Shown here in pieces: positions 47,036 through 56,314 of a stretch of DNA of 64,000 nt. Each line of letters begins with the position of its first letter. Positions within the stretch are counted from its first letter, which is position 1. The position numbers and the translations under genes are program-made. The notes beneath the pieces are model-generated. The model was not told where the DNA came from. It saw only the letters and a program-made list of their open reading frames with translations, and searched no databases. The stretch comes from Cordilura impudica (taxonomy: Eukaryota > Arthropoda > Insecta > Diptera > Scathophagidae): contig OY821519.1 in NCBI GenBank assembly GCA_963682025.1, forward strand, positions 146,610,312-146,674,311. Direction: 5' to 3'.

Positions 47036-47980
47036 CAGTCAAGTACTTAAGTCTTCATACATACCAAAAATTTCAAAAGATCGCTAATCCAAGAGCATGA
47101 GAAAAAATAAAGGAATTAATTATTGGAAAAAGGTTTTGTTTACGGATGAAAGTAAGTTTGGCCTGTTCGGAAATGACGGTCATGGAAAGGTTTGGCGCAA
47201 AAAGAACACAGCACTTTTATTAAAGAATATTGTTCCGACAGTGAAACATGGTGGTGGTAACGTAATGGCTTGGGGAACCATAGCAGCATCTGGAGCTGGA
47301 TGGTTAGTGTTTATAGATGGTATTATGGATCGATACTATTATAAACAGCTTTTATAATACAATTTGGAGCCATTAGTTGATATGTTGGCTCTTGGATAGC
47401 ATTGGATTTTCCAACAGGACAACGATCCCAAACATGAAGCGCACATTGTCAGAGATTGGTTGCTTTATTATGCACCAAGGCAGTTACACTCCCTCCCCAA
47501 TCGCCAGATCTTAACCCCGTTGAGCACGTTTGGGATACTTTGAAAGAAAAATTGGACATTTTGATGTTACCAACAAGGAATTCTTAAAAAGAGCTTTACA
47601 AACGTGCTGGTCTCAAATTACTCCTGATATCACCGAAAATCTGGTCGCATCAATGCCAAGACGACTACAGGCAGTGATTGATGCTAACGGTGGGCCGACA
47701 AAATATTAATTTTATAAAAAAAAAGTTTTAAAAGTCACGCATTTCTTATTTCAAAACAAAAAATATTACAATGTATGTATGAACACTTTTGTCTTTCGTT
47801 ATTTTTTGTTTTTTTTTGTACATATATTCCGTTATTTTTTAATGAGAAATAAAATTTTTGTTTTTGTTCAGTTATTATCATGAAATAAAATTATTCTGTA
47901 TAAAAATTTTTTTCCTAATGCTCTTGGATTAGCAATATTTTGAAATTTTGGGTATGTATGAAGACTTAAGTCCTTGACTG
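47036..47980 (+). mobile_element. Tc1-like element, internally deleted (945 bp)
   Basis: CAGTCAAGTACTTAAGTCTT at 47036 and the complement of the right end, CAGTCAAGGACTTAAGTCTT, begin terminal inverted repeats of about 60 bp with few differences. TA flanks both ends (47034-47035, 47981-47982). Only the catalytic half of the transposase remains. Confidence 0.92.
47097..47690 (+). pseudogene. Tc1-like transposase, catalytic half, frameshifted
   Basis: The plus strand reads YWKKVLFTDESKFGLFGNDG (first catalytic Asp), VWRKKN, VPTVKHGGGNVMAWGTIAAS, a stop at 47355, then in another frame WIFQQDNDPKHEAHIVRDWL (second Asp) and, after a further shift, NPVEHVWDTLKEKL with the third acid. It closes with the W...LVASMPRRLQAVIDANGG C-terminus. 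All three catalytic acids survive, but the DNA-binding domain is deleted: the left TIR ends directly at the frame start. Confidence 0.88.
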
Positions 47981-48156
47981 TATATGCTACAATATATTGA
48001 AAGACCTACATATATAATTCAAGATCGAAGAGAAAATTTTCAATATAGGATATGAATAAAAATCGTGTTTTATGTGAAGTATATGTATTTGTTATCATAT
48101 TTTTAGTTATTTTATTTGATCAGCCGTATCGAATACGATACCCGATACTAATGAGT

Positions 48157-48242
48157 TTTTCTGTAGTGCGATTCTGTAAATTTTAACGATCCGACAATCG
48201 CAAAATATATCGACAGCTATTGTTGTTTGCACTAACGATTAA
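48157..48242 (+). mobile_element. HINE-B copy 5, left fragment
   Basis: TTTTTCTGTAGTGCGATTCT to TTTGCACTAACGATTAA matches 21483-21583 of HINE-B copy 1 almost base for base. It continues at 51886 after the TTAA element. Confidence 0.85.
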
Positions 48243-48304
48243 AGACCTAGTTAGCCTCACATTGTTAAAATGTAGCCATACCGTAAATGTAACGTTGGCA
48301 TTTA

Positions 48305-48673
48305 GTGCAATTACACAGTACAACGCATGATTTCGGGACTCAATTTTGATAATTTTGTGTGAAAGTAGCCTAAAAAATAAGAACTTCTGTATCATTCGTT
48401 TGGTCATGTTACATCAACAAATAATTTTAATATTTTTTTGAAGTTAGTAAGTATCGTATAGGGGAATTTGTCACGTTTTAGGCTCTTTTGTTTAGCATAA
48501 CTCGAGAACCACTACTCGGATTTCGCTGAAACAATTTTTGAAAAATCAAGAATTACAATTACTTTCATCTGTTTATATAACGTTTCACTACATAAGATAC
48601 AGTTTCGCAGTTATAAATAAATGTATGAAGAAAAAAAAAATTTTTTTTGCCTAAAATTTTTTTTTTTTTTTTT
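48305..48673 (+). repeat. Left long inverted repeat of the TTAA element
   Basis: Pairs with 51288-51660; includes GAAAGTAGCCTAAAAAATAA, GTCACGTTTTAGGCTCTTTT and GAGAACCACTACTCGGATTT, each mirrored on the right with few changes. Confidence 0.88.
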
Positions 48674-49204
48674 ATTCATAAAAAATCCAAAACGGTCAAA
48701 AGTGCCAAGTCCTATTACTTTTGCGTAAAGTCACATAACCTGTGAACAAAATGAGACATAAATCATGAAAATCGCGTTTCGCTTTTATTCACAATTAAGT
48801 GAAGGTATGAATTTCAAAAAATTGCTCGAGATATGCACAAAATTCTTTGGAAAAAACATTGATGACTTTTTTTATGATTTTCAGAATTAAAAAAAAATGT
48901 AATAAACAAAAGGTTATTTGATTTTTATGATTGCGGTAGCAAAGTAATAAACGCTAATAAATGCTCGTGGACAAAAATGAAAAAAGGAAAGTGCACTTTT
49001 TAAATTAATTGGGGTTTTCCGTTAGTTACCTGAATAATTTTTTTACGGAAATTACGGAAATTTGCGCCCAAACGTAGTATTTATAGGTGTTCATTGATCG
49101 GTTTTTGTCATTCAACAATTGCCGACGAACACGAACAAATAACAAGCTATTTTTTTCCGGTTTTTTAAAAGTGAATAACAACAAAACATATAATATATTT
49201 CGAT

Positions 49205-51172
49205 ATGGAAAATAACAATTGCCCAAAATTGGATGATTTTTGTTACGTTTGTGGTCATATCATCCTAAAAATAGACCAAAAGGGTCGAAAAAACTTGTTT
49301 AGTGAGGAATTCAAAACAGCGTATTGTCATTATTTTGATGAAGCAGATTTAAGTGGTGCAAATTTTACGCCGAACACAGTGTGCAAAAATTGTTATAATA
49401 CCCTTATAATGTGGATACATGGAAAAGGTGGAGAGTTTTCTTTTATGAAGCCAGTAATTTGAGTGGAAGACCTAGGTGGACATAATAAATCCAGGTGCTA
49501 CGCATGCATAAATTCTCGTCATGGATTAAACAGAAAACAATTGAAAACAAAAGTATACATTGCTGCTTTTACTGCCACACTTCCAGTTAAACGCGCTGCT
49601 GATATCGATACACCTAAACCTCCGAGTCTGGATATTGTGTCCCTGCCAGCCGAAACCGTTTTCACCAATCCGACCAATGTAAATGATGCAGATTGGACAC
49701 CCGATATTGAAAAAAATGCACCACAACCGCTAACAGAAATCGAAATGGATTACATTGTTGCCAAGATGGGACTATCACAACAAAAATCCCAAATGTTGAC
49801 ATCATTTTTGAAGAGCAGAAAACTCACACAGCAAAATGTCAGCGCAACATCATACCGAAAACGCCAAGCTGAATTTCAGAAATTTTATTCCCTTGACGAA
49901 GCAAATACGTTCACTTACTGCCATGATATCCCAGGTTTAGTGAAAAAATTGGGAATGGATTATATTGCTGCCGACTGGCGTTTATTCATCGATGGTTCAG
50001 TTTCAAGTTTGAAGGCTGTGCTGTTGCACAAAACAAACAAAAAACCGTCCATTCCATTGGGATTCAGCACAACTATGAAGGAAACGTATGAAACATTGGG
50101 CGAAATTTTGGAGAAAATCAAATACAATGTACACAAATGGAAGATTTGTTGTGATCTAAAGGTTGTCAACATAATACAAGGCGTTATATTAAAGGGCGGT
50201 TTTCCAAAATACTTCTGCTTCCTTTGTAATTGGGATTCGCGATATGCAGAGAATCAATATCAATGTAAAGATTGGGAAGCAAGAACTCCCGAGCTGGAGA
50301 AACAATTAAAATTACGTAATGAACCTTTGATAAAGGATCTAGCCATCGCTCCACATGAAATTAGGAATAGCTGGGAAATTCGTCGAAGTGGTAGTCAAAG
50401 ATATTTATGACGCCTATGACTGTTTGAAATCCATCTTTCCAAAACTCAGTGAAGCTAAAATTAGAAAAGGTACGTATCGTTGTCTGTATTTAAATATTAT
50501 CATATCTAAATTTGTTCCCTTCGATAAATTCGCATTACCAATAATTTTTTCGAAAATGTTTTTTTTTTTATATTTCAAACAGGTACTCTCAATGGACCGG
50601 ATATACGAAAGTTAATGAAAAGCGAATCTTTCACAAATATGCTTTCGAACCATTATAACCACCTATGTGCATGGGACGCATTGAAACAAGTCATCGAAGG
50701 CGTTTTAGGAAAGAACCGTGTACAGCGAGATGACATACAGACACGAGTGGACAACTTGCTGATTTATTTTGAGAAAATCAATGCATCCATGACGTTAAAA
50801 TTACATTTCATGCATTTCCACCTTGATACATTTTTGGCACAATTACCTCAGGAATCGGACGAACAAGGAGAGAGGTTCCACCAGGTGACCATGCCAATGG
50901 AAAAGCGATTCAAAGGCAAAAAATTGGATGCATTGCTTGCGGAGGTTTGTTGGTGGAGTTCTAAAATTATGCAGTTTGAAGATGAAAGCACCGAAGATGA
51001 AGATGACACTGAAATTGGTGGACACACTGAACAAAACATGCCCTTGAATATTATGTCTAACTCGGATGATGATGCAGACTCAGAACACGAATATGAACAA
51101 CCTACGAAGAAACCAAGGTCATCAGAACCACAAGCGTCAACTTCAACGAGGATGGATAGTGACAATAATTGA
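49205..51172 (+). pseudogene. Orphan transposase-like gene (zinc finger, candidate DDE acids), lightly damaged
   Basis: Starting at the ATG at 49205, the protein opens with a cysteine motif: DDFCYVCGHIILK, TAYCHYF and TVCKNCYNTLIMW. A stop at 49459-49461 lies where the related copy has a Trp codon, so it is a nonsense change; the frame then continues EDLGGHNKSRCYACINSR. After a linker (SQQKSQMLTSFLKSRKL) come WRLFIDGSVSSLKAVLLH, KKPSIPLGFSTTMKETYETL, HKWKICCDLKVVNIIQG, and PKYFCFLCNWDSRYAENQY. Near 50350 a one-base shift is needed to reach PHMKLGIAGKFVEVV and IFPKLSEAKIRKG. A GT-AG intron (50470-50582) precedes TLNGPDIRKLMKS, LHFMHFHLDTFLAQ, SDEQGERFHQVTMPMEKRFK and LLAEVCWWSSK. The tail is acidic. 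Candidate catalytic acids: D of FIDGS, D of CDLK, E of DEQGE. AATAAA follows at about 51256. Function inferred only from its TIR/TTAA setting. Confidence 0.8.
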
Positions 51173-51287
51173 AAATGTTCTAAATTTTGTTTCCATGCAC
51201 AGATAACATATAAAAATCACATATTTTCTGTGTAAGAATAGCTGTAATATGAATCGGAATGTTTTTTTCATGCAAAATAAAGTTTAC

Positions 51288-51660
51288 AAAAAAAAAAAAA
51301 AAAAAAATTTAGGCAAAAAATATTTTTTTTTTCTTCATACATTTATTTATAACTGCGAAACTGTTGCTTATGTAGCGAAACGTTATATAAACAGATGAAA
51401 GTAATTGTAATTCTTGATTTTTCAAAAATTGATTCAGCGAAATCCGAGTAGTGGTTCTTGAGTTATGCCAAACAAAAGAGCCTAAAACGTGACAAATTTC
51501 CCTATACGATACTTACTAACTTCAAAAAAATATTAAAATTATTTGTTGATGTAACATGACCAAACGAATGATACAGAAGTTCTTATTTTTTAGGCTACTT
51601 TCACATAAAATTATCAAAATTGAGTCCCGAATCAATAAGCTTAAAAATGTTGTACTGTGT
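51288..51660 (-). repeat. Right long inverted repeat of the TTAA element
   Basis: Reverse complement of the left arm. It begins within the A-run after the gene and runs to TGTACTGTGT. Confidence 0.88.
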
Positions 51661-51885
51661 TATAGAACGTAAAAAACGAACCAGCATGTTGCTGTGTAAA
51701 ATTAACCAAACTTTATCAGCTATTCATAAATGCCACATATAAAAGTAGCAAAAATCTATTTTCAACAGATTGGGATGTTCGGTTACGTGACAGTTGATTT
51801 CGGTAACTGCTCTAAATGCTTTTAATGTAACAGAAGAAAAAACAGCTGACACGTTTGGTTACGGTTACGTGTGGCTGACTAGGCC

Positions 51886-52172
51886 TTAAGTGATTCACTA
51901 AGTACACCTTACCGATAGTCGACAAATCTATTTTTCTATTTATTCAAATTGTAAACGAGTGGCATCGCTGTCGAAATAAGAATAAAACAAAAACAAATCA
52001 CTTTGTTTTTGACAGGATGATTTTTAGTTTATGTTTAATTTCTTTATTTTATTTATTTGAAAAAAAAAAAAAAAATAAATAATGAATTGTATATGCTATT
52101 TAATTTTTTAATTTATATAAAAAGTTTTTATAATAAAAGCAAAATATTTTCACTATTTTATGATTTTTAAGT
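51886..52172 (+). mobile_element. HINE-B copy 5, right fragment
   Basis: TTAAGTGATTCACTAAGTAC to TTTTCACTATTTTATGATTT matches 21584-21880 of HINE-B copy 1, continuing the fragment that ends at 48242. Confidence 0.85.
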
Positions 52173-52198
52173 ATCTATGTTTAGACGGACAGCAAGAT

Positions 52199-53305
52199 CA
52201 GTGTTACCAGATGCTCGGCGCGGCCTCCCCCCATACAATCTACTAATCCCCTTAAAAAACCCCTAAACAATCTAACGCGATAGATCCAGTGAAACTTTTC
52301 AAAGATTTGAACGACACAATATACTCGATTCTTCAAACCCTTGTTGTACCGACGCAACTACAAAAAATTGCACAGTATGATCTTGGAACTTTCGACTTTA
52401 AATGTCTCTGCATGCCCGTTGATTGCATTAATTTCGGATATGAGTTCAACGTTCTAACGGTAAACGTGTATCGGGAACCTTTTATCCAAATCAAAGAAAG
52501 ATGCAGAAAAGAGTGCCAAAAAATATAAAAATTCTCGATCAACGTTCTCTCCGCAGTCCGCATCTTCTACAGTGAAAGCCGATATCACCAATCCGCACAC
52601 ACGCTGTGCGGTGATATCGACTCAACTTTGAAGGAGTGGAACTTGCTCCACATGGTTGAAGTTGCCGATAAAAACAAGCACAGAAGCTTATTGGGCAGAG
52701 ATCAACGAGCTCATCGACTCGGGAGGTAACAAGAAATTTGGAAATGTTTCTAAGCTTGTTCTTGGCCTTCTAAGTCTCCCGTTCTCGAATGCTGCGGTTG
52801 AACCTCCGTTTAACATTGTCAGCATCGTCAAAGATAAATTACGGAACAAAATGTCGGTCGCCATGCTCGAAGCAATCTTCAATATCCGCTGCACACTTGA
52901 CGTCGAGTGCTACAAGTTCAAGCCTACAGCATCTATGCTAAAACGCTTCAATTCGGAAACGGTGTATGGCATGATCGATGACGAAGATGTCATGGTGCTC
53001 GATACTTTACCCACGGAATGATAGAAATACATCGTTTTAAAGCCAGTGGTCTGAATTCCGATTTCTTAATAATTCGTCCTAGTCTAGGAATGATACTAGT
53101 CTCCATCCGACAACATGATATAATATTATTTTAGTTTTATGTGCTGTAAAATAAATAAAATATTTATTGGCTACAAACATTTTTTAAAAATATTTTTCTG
53201 CATTCTGGAAACTCCGTAAAAAACCCTAATTTTGTTTTTACCCTATTTGCCCCCTGGCGAGAAAACCATAAATCTAGGGGGAAACCCCCTGATCTGGAAA
53301 CACTG
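52199..53305 (+). mobile_element. hAT relic with 8-bp target duplication (1,107 bp)
   Basis: CAGTGTTACCAGAT at 52199 and, from the right, CAGTGTTTCCAGAT ending at 53305 differ at one base. AGCAAGAT occurs on both sides (52191-52198, 53306-53313), the 8-bp duplication typical of hAT. Only the C-terminal part of the transposase remains. Its GC content (for example 52540-53000) is visibly higher than the surroundings. Confidence 0.92.
52289..53021 (+). pseudogene. hAT transposase, C-terminal part, frameshifted
   Basis: The first frame reads LFKDLNDTIYSILQTLVVPT and NVYREPFIQIKERCRKECQK. After a break (52529-52655) it continues AYWAEINELIDSGGNKKFGN, LVLGLLSLPFSNAAVEPPFN, IVSIVKDKLRNKMSVAMLEA and IFNIRCTL, which is the hAT dimerisation region (LSLPxSNAxVERxFS...KxKxRNRMS). 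The RNase H-like core with its acids is missing. It ends at 53021 with YGMIDDEDVMVLDTLPTE. Confidence 0.85.
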
Positions 53306-53550
53306 AGCAAGATTCTCTCATTCACGGTTCGCGCCCCAATCATGATTGAACATACATGATTCGCCATACAAAATTTTTAGAGCGAACCAACTTGGTTCAT
53401 TATGAATCTAGTTACGAACTACGAAAATTGTACTGTCATCTCCAATTTTGATAAAAATTATCGCTAGTATATCTGAACTAGCTGTCAAAAAAATTTAAAC
53501 AAAGAAAAAACAAAAAAATTAATGTGCAATAAAATAAATTGAAACATTTA

Positions 53551-54050
53551 AACTGCGTTCACACTACGTGTTTTGCTTGTGTTTTTCTTAGTTTTTTAGC
53601 ACGTGTAATTTGTACACATAGCGTGAACCCTTTCAAACATTGTTTATGTACACCACATTTTGCAAGACATGTGTAAATTTTTCAATTAGAGCAGGTTCTA
53701 TTTTGGCAAGACAAACATATGAAAATACAACACTGCTTGTGGCGAAAGAAAAACAGAGTAAATTATAAAGATTAATATTGAAAGAAACATAAATTGTTTA
53801 ATATTAATTACCAATTAAAAATATATAAAATATATAACTTTATTTTTAACAATAAATTTTTGTAAATTCACAAATTAAATCAGCTGTTGTTTACATTTAG
53901 AGGTTATGTCATACGGTAATACATATGTACGTTTGAACGCAAAAATTATGAATCGTATGTAAAAAGCCAACTTTGACACACACACGGAATTACGTATGGA
54001 TCGTAAAACTGAATTTACATATGCAAAATACACATAGTGTAAACACACCT
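53551..54050. mobile_element. Putative MITE (GYGTTYACACTAYGTG ends)
   Basis: CTGCGTTCACACTACGTG at 53553 and the complement of the right end, GGTGTGTTTACACTATGTG, form an imperfect inverted repeat of about 25 bp extending through TTTTGC. TTTA occurs on both sides but the arm ends are not quite symmetrical, so the duplication is unsure. Confidence 0.6.
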
Positions 54051-56091
54051 TTAGCAAACAAAAAGTATATATTTACATATACATATGTATATGTATATTC
54101 AAATAAAAATGGAAAAAATGAAATAGTGAAACGTAAAGTGTAGAAGGATGTCTTCAAATATTTGCACAAAAAATATAAACGTCAAAATGAAACAAGAACA
54201 CTCGTCTGAACACCACTGTTCACAATCATGATTCAGAGAGCGAATCAAGTGGTTCATTTTGCCATCTGAACATGCTATTATTATAATGGGATTCGTTAAA
54301 TATCGTTAAAATCTGGAGCAAAAAATAAATTTACTTAATTTGTCTGAATAAGAATGGCACAAATGTACCTAGTTTTGCAATTCCCTTATTTACAAGCAAT
54401 TGGTCTTTTCATTTCGAACGAACAATAATTGACCGTATTTTTTATATTTTTATCAATGTACTTTCTGAATTTGTTTTAAGAATTTGTTTCGTCTAAGTCA
54501 TTCATATTTTGGGAAAATAATACAACACTTTGTATATAACAACCAAAATACCTTTACTACTTACATTTAACTAAATACAATTAACACTTTACTAGAAAAA
54601 GAAATACCAACAGTTATTAAAGAGAAATATTTTAACAAATATGCGCGCGCATTTATAAGAGAAATAACATTCTACATAAATACAGAATTAAAATATACAC
54701 TTTTTTTACTCTCAAGAATTAAAAATAAAAAAGGGAAAGCAGTGTTGTCAACATTACATAAACAAAATCATCATCAATGTGTTGAATTCACATTAGACAA
54801 TTTCATTACCATTAACAAACTTTCAAACAAAAAAAAATTTTTTTTTTTAATTGAACATTCTACAAATATTAATTACATTTAAATCCCATTTACTTATTAT
54901 TATTTCTGTAATAATTAAGTAAATGTAAATAACAATAAGCTGTTAAATTTAAGATAATTTTCAATAAAGATAATTTTAATGTTTTGCAACTTGCTTGTCC
55001 AAGAGCTTAATCATGTTCCTAATATGAAGTTACAAGTTATAGTAACCAAATGGTCATTTGGTAACATTTTTTCAGTCGTGTTTTCTTCGCATTCAAATTT
55101 TGACTGGTTACTATTATTTTTGTTTTAGAGAAAAATTATATTTCAAAAGCATCATTTATGAAAAAAAAAACCTTTGAATTGACATCACTGTAAGATTATG
55201 TATTTTATAACCTCTAAAAAAAAACAAAAAGTTTAAAATGATAAAAATGTATACAAATTATACCAATTTTTTCTGTAATCTGCTTGGAAACCACATGATT
55301 CTTAAGGATTTATTACATTCAACAAATTTTTTTTTTTTTACAGATTTTTATTTTTTCTTTCTTAAATGCCATTAGTTCAAAGTGCAAAACAAATTGTCGA
55401 TACGCTAATTTAATTAATAACATGCAAAAAGATACATACACTTTTTTTTAACAATTTAAAAAATAGTTTTTAAGTGTAAGTGGTTAAATGGTTGTTTATT
55501 TAGAAACACAACATTTTGAAAAGAAGGTACAGTCACATTTAGTACAGAAGAAATAATGAATGAATGAAATCAATATGACAAAACAAAATTCGTTCGTTCC
55601 ATAAATCGAAAGACCACCTTTTTCGTGCAAGGGCACTAGACATCCTTGATTAACTAAGGTGTGTGGCTGTATGTAGTAGTTTTGAAAAAAGAAACAAGCC
55701 AATGACACTTGCAGGAAAATTTACAAGAAATTTATGTATGTATGTATATTTTTTTAAATTTTTAGATTTTACTAAAATAAATATTAACACACTCATATGT
55801 TTGTATGATAGATTGCTTGCATGTGCTTTTGTGACATGCAACACAACACAGCCACAACAAAACACTCATTAAGTTAGTAAAGACGACATTCAAAAACGTT
55901 CACGTGTTTCGTATTTTTTTTTTTTCAGTGCAAAAAAATATATAAACATTTTAAAACAGTTTTTATAAATCATAAAAAACGCGTTTTTTAATTATGCTTC
56001 ACATTTGTTTTGTTAATCATTAATTTCTTTGTTTGTTTTTTTTTTATGAATTCTTTTTTTGTTCAACTATTTTGCTTCGCTTCCTACTCAC
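54051..56091. other. Intron sequence next to the first Prps coding exon, nothing recognised
   Basis: AT-rich, with A- and T-runs. The last bases (56081-56091) are the GTGAGT donor of the Prps intron on the minus strand. Confidence 0.5.
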
Positions 56092-56314
56092 CATGTTTCC
56101 AAATTACTAAATTTTTTCGTTACGACTTTGCCCAAATCGATACCCAAACGGTCGACAATCCTTTGGGCCAAATCCGGATGCGATGTACCCGAAAACACTT
56201 TAATGTTTGGCATTCTGGAGTGTAATGAAAATGAACTGGCTTGTTTCTCCAAATTGTCGCGTATCAAACTTTTTGCGCGTATCGGATTAGCAGATCGAAC
56301 TGGCATCACACAAT
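56092..56314 (-). CDS. Prps: PRPP synthetase, first coding exon
   Basis: The enzyme transfers pyrophosphate from ATP to ribose-5-phosphate, making PRPP for purine, pyrimidine and NAD synthesis in the cytosol. From the ATG at 56213 the minus strand reads [17 protein letters not shown] and continues to KKFSNLET, nearly the N-terminus of animal PRPS. The exon ends at 56092 with an unfinished codon TG before a GTGAGT donor. The T that starts the exon at 6045 completes a Cys codon, giving the family order NLETC-VEIGE. The frame is also open upstream to an ATG at 56306, adding 31 residues (including [10 protein letters not shown]), and an AG acceptor-like site lies just beyond 56314. So either an N-terminally extended isoform exists or translation begins at 56213; the latter matches the family length. 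The 5' boundary is uncertain. Confidence 0.93.

Larger units (their letters stand above)
48243..51885 (+). mobile_element. TTAA-flanked transposon with long inverted repeats and an orphan transposase-like gene (3,643 bp)
   Basis: The element is bracketed by TTAA (48239-48242, 51886-51889) and splits a HINE-B copy whose uninterrupted form has a single TTAA (ggattaagtgattcac near 21585). Terminal sequences AGACCTAGTTAGCC and, from the right, GGCCTAGTCAGCC match. Long inner inverted repeats at about 48305-48673 and 51288-51660 are near-identical by eye, so the hairpin-capable arms are roughly 370 bp. The outer ~50-220 bases of the arms differ, the right one holding an extra GGTTACG-rich segment. 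One gene (49205-51172) lies between. TTAA duplications are known for piggyBac and Kolobok, but the protein shows neither signature as I remember them. Confidence 0.8.

Noticed and set aside
50848..51165. Minus-strand Ser-rich frame
   Set aside because: Antisense of the acidic tail of the orphan transposase gene.
49205..51172. Assignment to piggyBac on the strength of TTAA
   Set aside because: I see no piggyBac catalytic blocks or C-terminal RING-like finger, and the terminal bases are not CCC-type; left as unassigned.
53551..54053. TTTA as a certain target duplication of the MITE
   Set aside because: The arm ends do not line up symmetrically with the duplicated tetranucleotide.
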